Source: Acanthochlamys bracteata (taxonomy: Eukaryota; Streptophyta; Magnoliopsida; Pandanales; Velloziaceae). Taken from it: a stretch of 64,000 nucleotides of DNA. Positions 53,489 to 64,000 of this stretch are shown here, piece after piece (within the stretch, counting starts at the first letter, position 1; every line of letters starts with the position of its first letter). A program made the position numbers and the translations under genes. The DNA is taken from contig CM034135.1 in NCBI GenBank assembly GCA_019914995.1, positions 1,552,501-1,616,500 on the forward strand. The letters run 5' to 3'. The notes beneath the pieces were generated by a model. That model saw nothing but the letters and a program-made list of their open reading frames with translations, was not told where the DNA came from and searched no databases.

Positions 53489-56400
53489 TTATCTGCAACA
53501 GGTGTAAAGAAGTTCTTTTGCTGTCCACGTCACTTCTGCAAGGTCTTGCAGTGACCGGATTGTTCCTTTACTAAATGGAATGAGTTTGGAGACGCAATCT
53601 GTCAAATAAGAAGAAAGAAATTTGAGACAAACGAATATCTATATCTCATCTGCAAGGCTTGGCAAATCGTAGAGGCAAAGCATTCCGAATATAATCTAGT
53701 CACTTCTCTTAGGATGCACTTCAATTAAACGAAACTTGTGCCAGATTTTGAGTACGAATTCACTTCATATGTTTAGTTTATTCCGAAATCACTGAACTTA
53801 TTTGTACTCTATTTCTTATTGAACTCAGTTCCACTCAATTTAGTTTTGTGAAACTCACTTTCTGCTAATTAAAAACACACCCTTGCTCTCTATACTGAAA
53901 ACAACCACATATTCGCTTAAAATCTACTAGGTGAGATGTCTGATAAGGATCTTTTCAAAGCAAAAAACTGGAGCTAAGGGGAACAGTATAGATGAGTTTA
54001 CCTGAGTTCCTGACATAGTTGAGTAGTGTTGAAGAGGCCAGTATTCTCTCCTCCAAGGCTTTATCATAATTCAGACTCTCCAGTAATCTAGGTGCAAGAA
54101 TTGAACATGCTAAAGATTGCAGACTACTAGCACTCTTCATTGTAGCAAGAGAATTACTCATCCATGTGATTGTAATAAGGCATGAACGAGATAAACTGGG
54201 ATTTCCATCAGCTATGCAGTTTGATAAAGCAACCAAGAATCTCCTGTTTCCACTTTTGAGCAGGACCATGACCAACTTCCTGAGCCAACCTTGAGTCGCT
54301 TTCTCTTCTTTCTCCTGATATATATCATTAACCAAAAAGTAAATTATATCTTGTCACACTTTTATATGATGATAAAGAGGGACACTATTATACAGGGATT
54401 AGTTTCTAGGTTGATGTTATATAAATCGTAGCTTATGAAAGTGCCTAGATTTGAAGGAACATGATAACAATTTCGAGCTGATTACACTTAATGCATTTAC
54501 AAGCTTTCAAACAAGGAAAAAATATATCTAGCTCATTCTCAAATTTATAGTTGCTTGCACAAAGATTGGACAGCAACACATTTTTGCTTGAGAGCATTCC
54601 TTTAAAGCATGTCTTGTACATTAACATATCCTGTTTTTTCAGATGCTTTAAATAGTATTGCAAGGTCCAATAGGTGGATTTCGTTCAAATGGTAAAAGCA
54701 ACTTGTTAAATACTGCTGCCGGCAACTGTAGACAATATGGAAAAGAGCGAACCTGTTTAACATATTCGTCCACAAGCATCTTCTTGCTGTTTAGTGATTC
54801 TGCTAGGCAATCATCTAATCCAGCTTTCTTTAGTAACCAGCTCTCAGCTACTGATTTTCCCTCGCTGGAGAAGCGGCCTGCCAAGAGCAGAAGAGCTCGG
54901 CTACATTGTTCCTGGACTTTCTTTTTATGTAGGCAGCGTTCCAAGGTTGTTATTATTGCTTCAGTTGCTTCACCTCTATAAACACTGCACTCTGATATAT
55001 CTCCCTGCAACACAAATTTTATATGGGAATTGTATCTCAAAAACTAAGACAACTAGTTTATGATCTTACATAAATTCTTCCATACCAGGAGATCGAGCTG
55101 TAACAGCATTGCTGCAGCAAGAGGTCGTTGTTGAAGTGGAGCTTGTTGCAGATAAACTAATAGAATATGCATTATGTTCAAGCAACCATCATTCTTTACC
55201 CCATCTAGGAATTTGATGATTTGAGTTCTTCTGTATGATGAAAGAGAAAACTTCAATATCAGGCATTCAATACTAATGCATGATTGTAAGAGAAGCCTAG
55301 GAACAAAAACCTATATTCCTGAAATATTTCTCGATATAGTACCTATAAAGAGAAGCCAACTCTGACAACAATAGAATGCCACTCCCATCAGAGCCCAGGC
55401 AATCTTCCACAATGAGCTTCACAATGGACGCTTTCTTCAGGTTAGCAGCAAGGTAATTCCTACAGCTACCATCTGCTCGAAGACAAGTTGCCAAAAGTGA
55501 TGCAGACAACTTCTGCTCGCGAGCATCACCATTCTCCATTCTCCTTACAAGCAAGCTCAATCCTCCACTTGCAATTAGTTGTTTTGCATTATCCAAATTT
55601 CTATCTTCATCAAAGCCTATGAGAAGCTGATCAAGGATATAAAATGCTGCTACTCTGGGTTTGCAATTTACTGTAAACAAAGTCTGTAGCTGATCCCCAT
55701 GTTCCAAGACACCTAGGACAAGTGGAATCCAATCCAGTGACAGCATCTGCTTTGACTTTGGTTTCAGTAGATAGAGCAACACTGCAGCCTTTAGGAAGAT
55801 ATTGTTTTTTCTTAAAAGTCTTAGAAAAGTTTCAAGCTGCGGATCTGCGTGTAGTACTATTTGTCTGTTGACCTCACTCTCTGCTACCAACACTGCTAGG
55901 ATTGATACTGCCAACTCTAATATTTCATCATCCTTTGAAGTGAATGAAATCTCTAAAATTCCTTGAATAACAGATGATGATGACAAGGTCTCTTCCACTA
56001 AATAGTCTCTATGAGGATTTAGCCAAGCGCTTGCAACCACACGGATTGCTTTCTCACATTTGGAAAGGCTGCTTGAGTTGGAAATCAAGGTAACAGCTTT
56101 AGCAAAGTTAATTTCTGTAGCATTTTCATATGATTCCCTTGTGCAAATGGCAGATTCCCTCTTTGGAGGCTCCACCACACAGTGGACTGCACCTTTGTCT
56201 GGCTCACTTCTACAAGAGAACAATCGGAAAGATAGGGATCTGCGTGACGCTGATAAAGATTCAGCATCCGGTACTTGCAGTTCATGCTTTGATGGTTTGC
56301 TATACGCTCCAGTATCAGTCTCTATCTATCAAACAAAAATAAGTTGAGGCACTTCATCCTGAGAGGTATAGAAAAATGATATCTTGTCGTACATGAAATT

Positions 56401-58281
56401 CAATATGGCTCTAATTAATACATCTTGCACTCATAAAGATTGAAATACTAATTCTGAGAGTTCTCTAAGTTCAAGAGAACCAACACAGAGTAGAAGAACT
56501 ACGCATAATGAAACTGGTAAGACCAAAAAAAGGCTTCCATGTACAGTAATGTTCACTATATAATAGATTGATTGACAGCTAAGTAACACAGTTCACAACA
56601 AAGCCGACATTCAGTAGATGAATTAATACAGGTAATGCAATTTCTAAATCCCATAAGCCATGTTGAAATTAATTATACTACCATAGAGAATGCCTGTACG
56701 TATTGGATGGCTTGAGACTGGAACAATGTGGACTCTAACAATTTGTCTAGTAGGAAGCAGTAGTTTAATACCAGATTCTCCCAAGCTAATGACTGTAGTT
56801 TCTCCATAAACAAAAAAGCTACATGACAAATAACTACGTCATTGATTTGTCTCTACAAGCCTACACCTACAGAACCGAGAGCAGTTAAGAGCTAAAACAG
56901 GATGATAGATTCTTTCATGGTAAGCATAAAATTAAAAAAATATTGGTCAAACCAATGCAAAATTCATCAAAGGTTCTCTGATCTGTGACTCACATGAGTG
57001 TTGTCATCATGCTTGTAGCCGCAGTCCTCCACGTTGTCTTCCTTCTCCATGTCTAACTTTGAACAATCTTCTAAATTTTTATCATCTCTCTTGAATGTCT
57101 GCCCAAACACAGCTTGATACCTTCAAAAACATATGCAAATGTATGGGTTCAACAGCAGAAATCACAATCAATACCAAACAATTAAGACCGAGGTACCTAA
57201 TTGAGCCAAAGTACAAATTCTTATCGATTGCAATCGGAGAAACTGTTGTGGGCTTATAAGGCAGCGGCATGGACGGGTGAGCTGGGGCCTGGCCACCAGC
57301 GTTGATCCACTCCTTGTAGTACATTGCAAACCGGGCAGTTCCATAATCCATCTGATCATTACACAATCTTTTCAGCTGCCTTATCCGTTGCTCTCTTACT
57401 TCATCATCCCACCCAGAAACAAGCTTCACTTCCTTGTTATACCAAACTTTAAGATGCAACAAATGAGGCAAAAACAACTGCTCCCAGAGATCAATTAGCA
57501 AGATATTCCGCGCCAACAGTGGAGATTCAGTGAAGACTTTGATCAAGCAGTTGGCAGACGCAATATCATCACCCTCAATTTTATAAGCAAATGCAATGTA
57601 GGTCTGCGCACAGGCTGCAAGATGACCATTGGGCACACTAGAAGTAAAACCGTTAGTTGGTTTGAGTGCCGCAGTAACATTAAGCAGACGAACACAGTTG
57701 CGGATAGATCTCGAGTGTGGTTCAAATGCAGCATCAGAGTCTGCAGCAATACGATCAATCGTATCCATTCCAAGCTCTAAATTTGTAATCGCCGAATGCG
57801 CTTGAGCTCCAGGACGTTTGGCAGCTGCAATGCACGCATTGCAACGTTGTCGAACTCGAGACCTGAATTCTTTGTCATGAAAATATCTACCTGCATAGTT
57901 CGATAAACTCGATACAACCGTTCTACAAACAGTTGCTGCATTGTTCTCGTCTTCATTAACAGCTGCGTGGTTTCTATACTGCAATGCATTGTTAGAGACA
58001 GAGTCGGATTTTGGTCCCGGTGTGTGACTGGTTGTTTTAGAACTAAAGCTTGAAGAACGACTTGGCTTGTCACTACTGTTGCTGCTGTTGCTTCTACTGC
58101 GCCGCTTTAGCTCTATGCTCTTCTGGTCACGGCAAAGAGATACAGAAGGAAGCAAACAGAATTCAGTAGAGTTCTTCTTTGTAGTAGTAGTTCTTGTCGT
58201 TGTTGCTGAAGTTGGATTGTTGTTGATGGATTTGAAATGGAAACCATCAATGGAAAGAAGATCTTGAAGAGAAGAAGCCAT
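53489..58281 (-). CDS. LIN/CERBERUS-like ARM-type protein without visible U-box or WD40
   Basis: Exons (minus): 57197-58281, 56994-57120, 55343-56319, 55086-55230, 54753-55004, 54002-54314, 53489-53598; 1002 aa in phase. The N-terminal part ([16 protein letters not shown], a Ser-rich linker, then a helical region with [20 protein letters not shown] and [18 protein letters not shown]) resembles the N-terminus of plant 'putative E3 ligase LIN' proteins. The long fourth region and later exons are Leu-rich helical repeats of ARM/HEAT type ([43 protein letters not shown]). The last exon ends [18 protein letters not shown], a recognisable family end. LIN/CERBERUS controls symbiotic infection in legumes and has U-box and WD40 parts; I find neither here. 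The start codon is at 58281. Confidence 0.78.
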
Positions 58282-59121
58282 GGTGAGTAAGAGAAGAAGA
58301 GTAGTAATGGATAGATAACAAAGAGAAGAAATAATAATGCTGAAGCATTTTTGGAAGAATGAGAAGAAGAAAACAAAGGGAAAGGTGGTGGAGTGGGGTG
58401 GTGGGTGAAGGAAGAAGACAAGAGAAGAGGTTTGAGTGAATGTGAATACCCAAAAATAGTTGTCCCATTGTCTTTGGGTCTTGATCTACAGCTGATTCAT
58501 AGCCCCTGCCCTTCGCACTTGCAGTGAAGTTGAACAACAATGGAGGGAAGATTTTCCACATTAAGAAACTAGTACACAATAAAGTGCAACTTCAATAATT
58601 CTTCAAAATGATCACTTAAAATTGGAACAGTTCAAACAAGTTGCCATTATATTACTTGGGTTTAGGGTTTAAATGTATAAACCATCAGGCTGCTCAGGCA
58701 AGGCATATATGATTTCTCAGAAGCAGACATCTAACAATTGGACAACTAAGAACTAGTTAAACAAAAACGTTCAGAAATCACATAGCTCGTGAGACGATAA
58801 ATCACTTGTATCCGTTTCCACGGTCAGTACCTGCATTGATTCATCAAACTTACAAATTGATACAATCGAAGAACTTAAGAATACTTTACAATGAAACAAG
58901 AAGTTATGAATTTGTAAAAGGAGTCTCATTAATAATTTACAATCTCCAATCTATTCTCACAGCTATCAACCATATCTGTCACATTTACAGATCATCACCT
59001 AAAGAGACCATCCAGAATTGACACAAGAACAGCCACGTTAGGCTATAGCTTGAAGCAAGAACAAGAAAAAAAGAGAAAGCGACTCTACTCACAACAATCT
59101 TTTGAGTTGATTAGGACAGTA
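58282..59121. other. LIN-like promoter and RABF2 3' UTR
   Basis: GA/CT-rich leader sequence of the LIN-like gene occupies about 58282-58440. The RABF2 3' UTR lies below 59121 on its side. No further gene is seen. Confidence 0.45.
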
Positions 59122-61690
59122 CTAAGAACAGCAAGAAGACTTTGTTGTCGGATCCCCTTGTCTGTCCATGAGAATCATTCCTGATGGATTTTGTGTAGGT
59201 TGAGCCTGGAGAATTCTCTTTGCTGGAATGAAATATCAAAAGGAAACAGTCAACTTCGAAGTAAGAAATATGTTAATGTATATCAATTTGTGGGATATGA
59301 GTCAAAAACATTTTTACATTGTCACACCAGAAACAGGAAACATTTTTTACCTAATTCTTGAAAAATCTCATTGACATTCAATGCAGACTTGGCTGAAGTT
59401 TCCATGAAAAATAAGCCATTCTCCTGAGCATAAGCTTGAGCTTCCTGAAACAACCGCCAAGCAACATAGCTATATAAAAATAACTCATACCATTCAAAGG
59501 AATCATTTGAAGTTATATCAAAAAGCATGCACTGCCGAAATAGGTTCATATGATAAATCAAACATGTGGTATGTGATAATTCCATAGCATTGCCCGATCC
59601 AATAAAGTTGACTTCTACTCTAATTTCTAGGTAAGCTTTACACGTTGAACATTCTCTCTTCTCTTGTACATTTACTTAATCCAATTATGCATGTACAGAT
59701 CTAGCTACAAGAAATTATCACAAAAAGCCAATTATTACAACTTCAAATTTAAAAGAACCAATTAATGGCATTGTCAAACAAGAGATTTATACAGAAGTTC
59801 TGGCACTAGATTCAAAATTATTCTTACGGAAACAATCAAGGCAAGTATATGAAACCAGAGGAACAAACTTTAACAATACCTCAGCGAGCACCTTTCTTGA
59901 ATCCAGCATATCACATTTGTTCCCTGCAAGTGCAATTATTGTGTTTGGATTACCTAATCAAAATAAGCAAAAAGGTAGCATGTTAGACTGTTAAACGATA
60001 AAGCTAAGAAGGAACCAGAGAGTTCATAACCAATAACAGCAGACTTTCTCAGGGACTAATGAGCTGCATAGATGCAGCACCTGCACATTACATGGAGCTT
60101 GTAACAGAAAACTATGAATGGACAAGACACCAACATAAAAGAATCAAGAAAGCAATTGAACAATGTGGTAATTTCTTTAGTCAGGAGAGAGAATGATATA
60201 TCTTAATAAACCCTCCCATCAGAAATAATGCACATTCACACTTCATCGACATTGAAGTATCAATATGTTAATATTCTTCTTAATGACACATATCATCAAA
60301 TGGAACCCAGAAAGGACAGACTAACAGCAAGAGTATATCCTAGAATATACCTTGGGCATGAAGTTCCTGAACCCATTTCTTTGCTCGGTTAAAAGACTCC
60401 TGAAAGACCAAAGACAAGCTTGTCAGGAGCTACTTAATCGTTCCAGTTTTACATGACATCCAACTTCAAAGGCTTGAATATCTAACAAATGCAGCATTGT
60501 ACAAAAGTTTCACAAGCAAGTGAATGGACAAGTTTTCACTGACCGCATTCGTTATATCATACACGACTATAGCTGCTGCAGCTCCTCTGTAGTACATGGG
60601 GGCTAAGCTATGGTACCTCTCCTGCCCTGCCGTATCCCAGATCTCAAATTTCACAGATTCATCATTAACTGCTAATGTTTGGGAGAAAAATGCTGCACCT
60701 ATTGTTGATTCCTAAGGACAGTGCCACCGTCAGCAAAATAATCGTTGAAAACATCAAAAGACAACACCAAGATAAGGGCAGAAGAAATCATATTCCAACC
60801 TGAAATTCAACAAACTGTCCTTTAACAAAGCGTAACACAAGACTAGACTTTCCAGCTCCAACATCCCCAAGTAGAACCTGTTGCACAAAAAAAGTTAAGA
60901 GTTTCCAATCGACTCAGAACAAAAGTTATTCTTCTGTTGGATTAGTACTAAGAACCAAAAGAATATTCTTGATAGAAGAAACTTTATGGGTAACTTTCCT
61001 TATGGATGACAAAAAGGGAAAAAAAGTTTTTCACATCTACAGCTAACCAAACAATGAAGCATCCAGATCAACAAGTTAAAAAACCACATGGAAGTGAGGA
61101 ATCAAAATGATATTTAACAACAAAAGCCACGGAAGTATTCCAGTCAGAATCATAACAAAGCAGAAAATAATGCCACTAGCGATAAAACCGTCGATATAGC
61201 CTAAGGGACGGCAACAAATTAGCCGAATCTTTTGAACACTTTTTACCCTTAGCATATCTCTTCGTTCTCCATTTTTCTTCTCTATCAGCATATCTCTTCT
61301 ATCTCTGCTATCAAGAGGGCATCTTGTGCATAATAATCTCTAACTAAAGGGATTCACAAAGTTCTATATCAAAATAACCACATACTAAACAAACAAATAA
61401 ACATGAAAAAATTCTGAAGCAGGACACCAAGCAACAAAAAGATCAGAAATCAATAGCAGCACGCAACTCAATTACAATAAAAAACAATTCCGAACAAATC
61501 TCAGAAGAATGCAGAATTTACAGAAATTCAATCATACAGCGATAGAAATTTTGAAAAAATCATCAATCGAGAGACAAAAAATTCAACCACAATAAATCAA
61601 TCTCTCAATCGGTAAAAAACAAGAATCAAATTTTAATCGATAATAGCCTACCAATTTGGCGTTCTTGCTCTTTGGCCCCTGCGCTGCCAT
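59122..61690 (-). CDS. RABF2: Rab5-type small GTPase, RABF2 class
   Basis: Exons (minus): 61652-61690, 60800-60877, 60544-60711, 60351-60399, 59880-59953, 59351-59444, 59122-59222; 200 aa in phase, the standard length. It is a molecular switch on endosomes that drives traffic to the vacuole. All GTP-binding motifs are present: P-loop GDVGAGKSS (17-25), effector loop [16 protein letters not shown] with Gln69, NKCD (123-126) and ETSAK. The C-terminus SSCCS carries the two cysteines for geranylgeranylation. That tail and the absence of an N-terminal Gly for myristoylation separate it from RABF1 (ARA6). The residues between NPNTII and the C-terminus differ somewhat from ARA7/RHA1, so it may be a divergent RABF2 paralogue. 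Confidence 0.93.
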
Positions 61691-62732
61691 CGATTGGTCT
61701 AAACAATTTTGAAATTGAAAGAGAGAATCAGAAAAAAGAAGATTTCTATCTTCGAAAAATAATCAACTTTTCGAGAAGAAAGAGAGCAGCAACGATCAAG
61801 AAAGCAATGGTTCTTTTTCTCGTTTTCTTTTATTTACACGCGAAACAACCTCTGTTCTCATATTCCTTTGGAACAGTTTAATTAAGTACTTATATTCCCT
61901 GTTAGCTGACGTAAACATCAAGCTGCTCTACTTCGAAATTCTGATGAGTAATTATACGCGGTTTAACATAACGTGATGGTTTGTTCTTGCCGCGTGACAG
62001 GTGGATGGCGGTGGGTCCAACAGCGTCGTCGGCGTACACAGTTGGCGTACTTCTAGACTTCAAAGTCCATTTTCTCAATAATACCAAAAGTACCCCTCCT
62101 CTTATAAGTCAATTAAACTATTTTGTAAAAGGGTCAACTTAGAAAAAGCATGCAACTCATTGGGCTAAAGCCCATTAACAATGAGATCTATTTAGATGTG
62201 TTTACCAATTTTTACTTATTTTAAAAAAATTTTATTTCTAACTTATTTTGAAATTAAAAATAAGTATAGATTATAAATTCAATTTTTCTACCAAACTTTT
62301 TTACTATTAAAATATAAATGTTAAAAATAAAACTTAAAACTCACTTTTAATAATAAATACATATAAAAACTGACTCATTTGCGGACTTCACAAATAAATA
62401 TAAAATTCATGAAGTAGTAACAATTTTAAAATACATGCATTTGATAGCATATGTGATGAAGTTTATTATCTAAAGCTGAATTGCAAATGTGCAAATGTGC
62501 ATGCTGTAAGATTGTAATATATAAAATATAGTCTAGTGCATTTTTTTTGGTTTTAAAAGTTAGTTCTTTTAAGTGAATTTTTAAAAAAGAGTTATTAAAA
62601 ATAGTATGTTAAAATATTATATTTTTTAATATTATTTTTATATTTAAAAGTAGAGAGAAGTGAATTCTTTGACGAAAAGAACACATCCTTAGCTCCATCA
62701 AAATATTCTTCCCAAGGTTCGATGCGGAGCTT

Positions 62733-62966
62733 TTCAAACACAGCTTTTTATTTTTTTTTAATTTCATATTTTTTAATATATATTTTATAAATATTTAAAA
62801 AATTTATTTAAAAATTTAAATAGTTAAATAAATTTTATATAATAAAATTTTTGTATTGCACATTTTATTATTTTTTTTAAAATAAAAAAATAAAACTTAT
62901 TTTTAAAAAAATAAAAATACTTTTTATTTTATAAAAATTTTATTTTATAAGTAATTTTAAACGCAT
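62733..62966 (-). repeat. AT-rich MITE-like repeat, copy F
   Basis: The reverse complement starts ATGCGTTTAAAATTACTTAT and ends AAAAAGCTGTGTTTGAAAAG. It aligns well by eye with copy C at 4138-4356 through most of its length. Confidence 0.55.
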
Positions 62967-63211
62967 CCATATATTGTGGTGGTAGTTGTCGGTGACGTGC
63001 ATCTGTGATTATGTTTGACAGTGATCATAAAAGATATTTTTAAATTAAAAAATAATTTTTATTTTATTTTAAAAGAAGTTTGTTATTAACTCCTATCCAA
63101 ACGATCATTAGTAGTATTCTGTTCTGTCTGCAAAACCGCCTTTAAGTCAGATTGATCAATGCTAAATTTTGTTTATTTGTCTGATTTTTGACTTTTTGAG
63201 TTACTGAGTTA

Positions 63212-63430
63212 GCGTTTTGAAAATATTTATAAAATAGAAATTTTAAAATTGATGGTATTTTTATTTTTAAAAAATAAGTTATATATTTTTTACTTTTAAA
63301 ATAATAATTAAAGTATGTAATAAAAATTTTATTAGGTAGTATTTTTTTATATTTTTAATAATTTTTTATATATATAAATATATATTTAAAATTAAAAATT
63401 AAAAATTAAAAATTATTTTTCTAATAAGTA
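63212..63430 (+). repeat. AT-rich MITE-like repeat, copy G
   Basis: This starts GCGTTTTGAAAATATTTATA, has the TTTTTACTTTTAAAATAATA-like core, and ends with tandem AAATTAAAA units before TTTTTCTAATAAG. Same orientation as copy C. Confidence 0.5.
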
Positions 63431-63647
63431 ATTTGTAAATAAATTTTATATATACTTATAAAAATAAAAAGGATACTCATTGTCTCGCTATTTTAGAATT
63501 GTAATGCTTCAAATTTGTGGGTGGGATTGCTGTTGTACAGTAAAAAGAGATCACAGGTTGTATCAACCATTTATGATAGTTACCTCAAACATGATAAAGA
63601 ATTGAACATTCAAGATGAAATTCCCATAAAAGTTCAAAAAGAATCAT

Positions 63648-63721
63648 TTCCATTGCCGGGATTTGAACCCGGGTCGCCTGGGTGAAAGCCAGGTATCCTA
63701 ACCGGACTAGACGACAATGGA
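63648..63721 (-). tRNA. tRNA-Glu (anticodon TTC)
   Basis: On the minus strand: acceptor TCCATTG/CAATGGA, D arm GTCTAGTCCGGTTAGGAT, anticodon stem CCTGG-CTTTCAC-CCAGG with TTC, T arm CCGGGTTCAAATCCCGG, discriminator A. No encoded CCA. The T loop carries the normal TTCAAAT. The D loop is one base longer than in common plant tRNA-Glu genes I know. Confidence 0.96.
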
Positions 63722-64000
63722 TCGATGAAACACCTGGTTCGTGATTAATTTTTTCTATATGTCGTAACAGGTTCTGCTCTGTCCTGAATATGCTTATCTC
63801 TATGATCGTTATTTGCTTTTGAGAGAAGGTGTGTTTTGTTAGACGTTGCTTTATTTTAATCCAAAACTTTGGATATAATCAGAATTTACTAAACTTGTAG
63901 GTGCCAATGTTTTACTTTGAACATATATTAGAAATTTACTTTCACTTTGTAACACTATTTGCTTTAGATGATGTAAATTAAAGGCATGTTTCGGTTATTA
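63722..64000. other. Window end, no recognised feature
   Basis: No gene, RNA or repeat is recognised in the last ~280 bases. Confidence 0.4.

Larger units (their letters stand above)
61691..63647. other. RABF2 promoter and AT-rich intergenic DNA with MITE copies
   Basis: 61691-62100 holds the leader and promoter of RABF2. From 62180 onward the DNA is very AT-rich and carries two copies of the dispersed repeat (listed). No protein-coding exon is recognisable. Confidence 0.45.

Noticed and set aside
53389..53574. Plus-strand open frame of 61 codons
   Set aside because: It overlaps, in antisense, the genuine last exon of the LIN-like gene (53489-53598).
61672..61881. Plus-strand open frame opposite the RABF2 first exon
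   Set aside because: It is antisense to the RABF2 start and leader, with no independent support.

Overview
The window is nuclear DNA of a flowering plant, most likely a eudicot. The evidence is short GT-AG introns in AT-rich DNA, plant-only families (a DCD-domain protein, the plant 1589 domain, RABF2, EXO84C, a LIN-like protein), chloroplast-targeted enzymes, a MIR167 hairpin, and nuclear tRNA genes without encoded CCA. I cannot name the species. Exon models below come from reading splice sites and reading-frame phase by eye. Every complete model closes in frame except two flagged loci: the start of the O-fucosyltransferase and the RNASEH2C pseudogene.

Layout. 1-2382 (+): 3' part of a tail-anchored coiled-coil gene of the PICC type. 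2.8-4.4 kb: AT-rich MITE-like repeats. 5.5-8.3 kb (+): DCD-domain gene. 9.67-9.76 kb (-): MIR167 precursor with its own TATA box. 12.5-15.0 kb (+): plant 1589-domain gene. 16.5-22.6 kb (-): 15-exon membrane metallophosphoesterase. 24.07-24.92 kb: hAT-type MITE with an exact 8-bp target duplication. 25.38-25.77 kb: an orphan exon-like fragment beside a second MITE. 26.3-28.0 kb (-): RNASEH2C pseudogene. 28.4-31.3 kb (-): HEMC. 32.5-36.2 kb (-): EXO84C. 36.9 kb (+): tRNA-Lys(TTT), directly followed by a thylakoid-lumen FKBP gene (37.0-39.3 kb). 40.4-43.4 kb (+): OTU deubiquitinase. 46.0-48.4 kb (+): RBR E3 ligase. 49.5-50.9 kb (-): O-fucosyltransferase-like gene. 52.3-52.9 kb: more MITE copies. 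53.5-58.3 kb (-): LIN-like ARM-type protein. 59.1-61.7 kb (-): RABF2 (Rab5) GTPase. 62.7-63.4 kb: MITE copies. 63.65-63.72 kb (-): tRNA-Glu(TTC).

The genes do not form a pathway or cluster. They are ordinary, independently transcribed loci: vesicle traffic (EXO84C, RABF2), ubiquitin biology (OTU, RBR, LIN-like), plastid functions (HEMC, FKBP) and a microRNA. I see no operon-like cassette, defence island, CRISPR array or convincingly new system. The points most worth checking are the RNASEH2C pseudogene with four lesions, the MIR167 hairpin that is near-symmetric on both strands, the tRNA-Lys 45 bp upstream of the FKBP start codon, two GC-AG introns, the intronic minisatellite, and the O-fucosyltransferase frame without an ATG.
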